Source of the DNA: a virus
DNA length: 64,000 bases
Reading direction: 5' to 3' (one strand)
IMG/VR virus record: IMGVR_UViG_3300027969_000097
Location: 1-64,000 of that record
The translations under genes and the position numbers were made by a program. The notes under the pieces were generated by a model, which was given only the letters and a program-made list of their open reading frames with translations, was not told the DNA's origin and searched no databases. This document shows, piece after piece, positions 63,684 to 64,000 of the stretch. Each line of letters starts with the position of its first letter. Positions within the stretch are counted from its first letter, which is position 1.

Positions 63684-64000
63684 ATGGCACAATTGAACAG
63701 CCCAGGCGTAGCGGTTACAGTAATAGACGAAAGCTTCTATACGCCAGCCGCCCCAGGTACAACACCTTTAATTATCGTAGCAACTGAACAAGACAAAGCG
63801 AACGGCGCTGGCACTGGCACAGCACCAGGAACACTAAAAGCAAATGCAGGCAAAGTTTATTTGATGACAAGTCAAATGGACTTGGGCAGTACTTTTGGTA
63901 CACCTATGTTTGAAACAGATGCTAGTAATAATCCAGTTCACGCAGGTGAACGTAATGAATATGGACTTCAAGCGGCTTATAGCTATCTCGGAGTTAGCAG
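63684..64000 (+). CDS. 18: Tail sheath protein gp18 (5' part only)
   Basis: The reading frame runs off the window after about 105 codons. The N-terminus MAQLNSPGVAVTVIDESFYT, then PLIIVATEQDK, GKVYLMTSQMDL and the domain start NEYGLQAAYSYLGV are the usual opening of T4-type contractile sheath proteins (gp18). Sheath monomers form the outer tail cylinder that contracts during infection. CCGGAGAG and an exact TATAAATA late box precede the gene, as expected for an abundant late protein. The remaining three quarters or more lie beyond the window. Confidence 0.9.
   Translation, partial: MAQLNSPGVAVTVIDESFYTPAAPGTTPLIIVATEQDKANGAGTGTAPGTLKANAGKVYLMTSQMDLGSTFGTPMFETDASNNPVHAGERNEYGLQAAYSYLGVS

Overview
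This window is part of the genome of a large T4-type myovirus (Caudoviricetes, contractile tail), probably aquatic. It encodes homologues of the T4 portal (gp20), prohead protease (gp21), scaffold (gp22), major capsid protein (gp23), neck proteins (gp13, gp14), tail terminator (gp15), a baseplate/hub protein (gp26/gp51 family), dNMP kinase (gp1) and the start of the tail sheath (gp18). Its very long fibre-like proteins and its set of tryptophan-halogenase-like and Fe(II)/2-oxoglutarate (2OG) oxygenase-like genes resemble those of marine T4-like phages. The host cannot be read from the sequence. No tRNA, integrase, insertion sequence or CRISPR array was seen.

Layout. 0.1-4.1 kb: an unknown protein, a gp26-like gene that appears to run into a second frame through a slippery site, and a divergent tape-measure-like gene. 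4.1-10.1 kb: the head block gp20, a 79-aa protein, an acidic protein, gp21, gp22 and gp23, closed by a strong terminator. 10.2-42.3 kb: fifteen co-directional genes for decoration, fibre and adhesin proteins. Two are giant paralogues (2789 and 3619 aa), one carries a C-terminal S74-type chaperone domain, and three are glycine-rich. 42.3-55.6 kb: an accessory island with four flavin-dependent halogenase homologues, ten 2OG-oxygenase-like proteins and one unknown, on both strands and often with ATGA overlaps. 55.6-58.6 kb: a tail-assembly-chaperone-like gene, a bidirectional terminator, groEL, groES and a Nudix hydrolase. 58.6-64 kb: gp15, gp14, gp13, another 2OG-like gene, gp1 behind a sigma70-type promoter, a small HNH-like gene on the other strand, and gp18.

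How it works together. Head genes build the prohead, gp13/gp14/gp15 finish head and tail, and the gp26-like, tape-measure-like and sheath genes build the contractile tail. The 32-kb fibre block supplies host-binding structures assembled from a small set of shuffled modules. GroEL/GroES and the chaperone-like genes probably help fold them. The role of the halogenase/oxygenase island is unknown. Its position between fibre genes and chaperonins makes modification of a virion protein, or of a host metabolite, reasonable hypotheses.

Three sequence-level signals stand out. (1) I found no GCWGC (GCAGC/GCTGC) anywhere in the 64 kb, although GCSGC is common. (2) T4 late-promoter-like boxes (NNTAAATA) recur, and several sit only 4-7 bases upstream of start codons that mostly lack a Shine-Dalgarno sequence, which suggests leaderless late mRNAs. 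(3) The gp26-like gene ends on a T_TTT_TTC slippery heptamer leading into a conserved-looking ORF that has no normal start codon.
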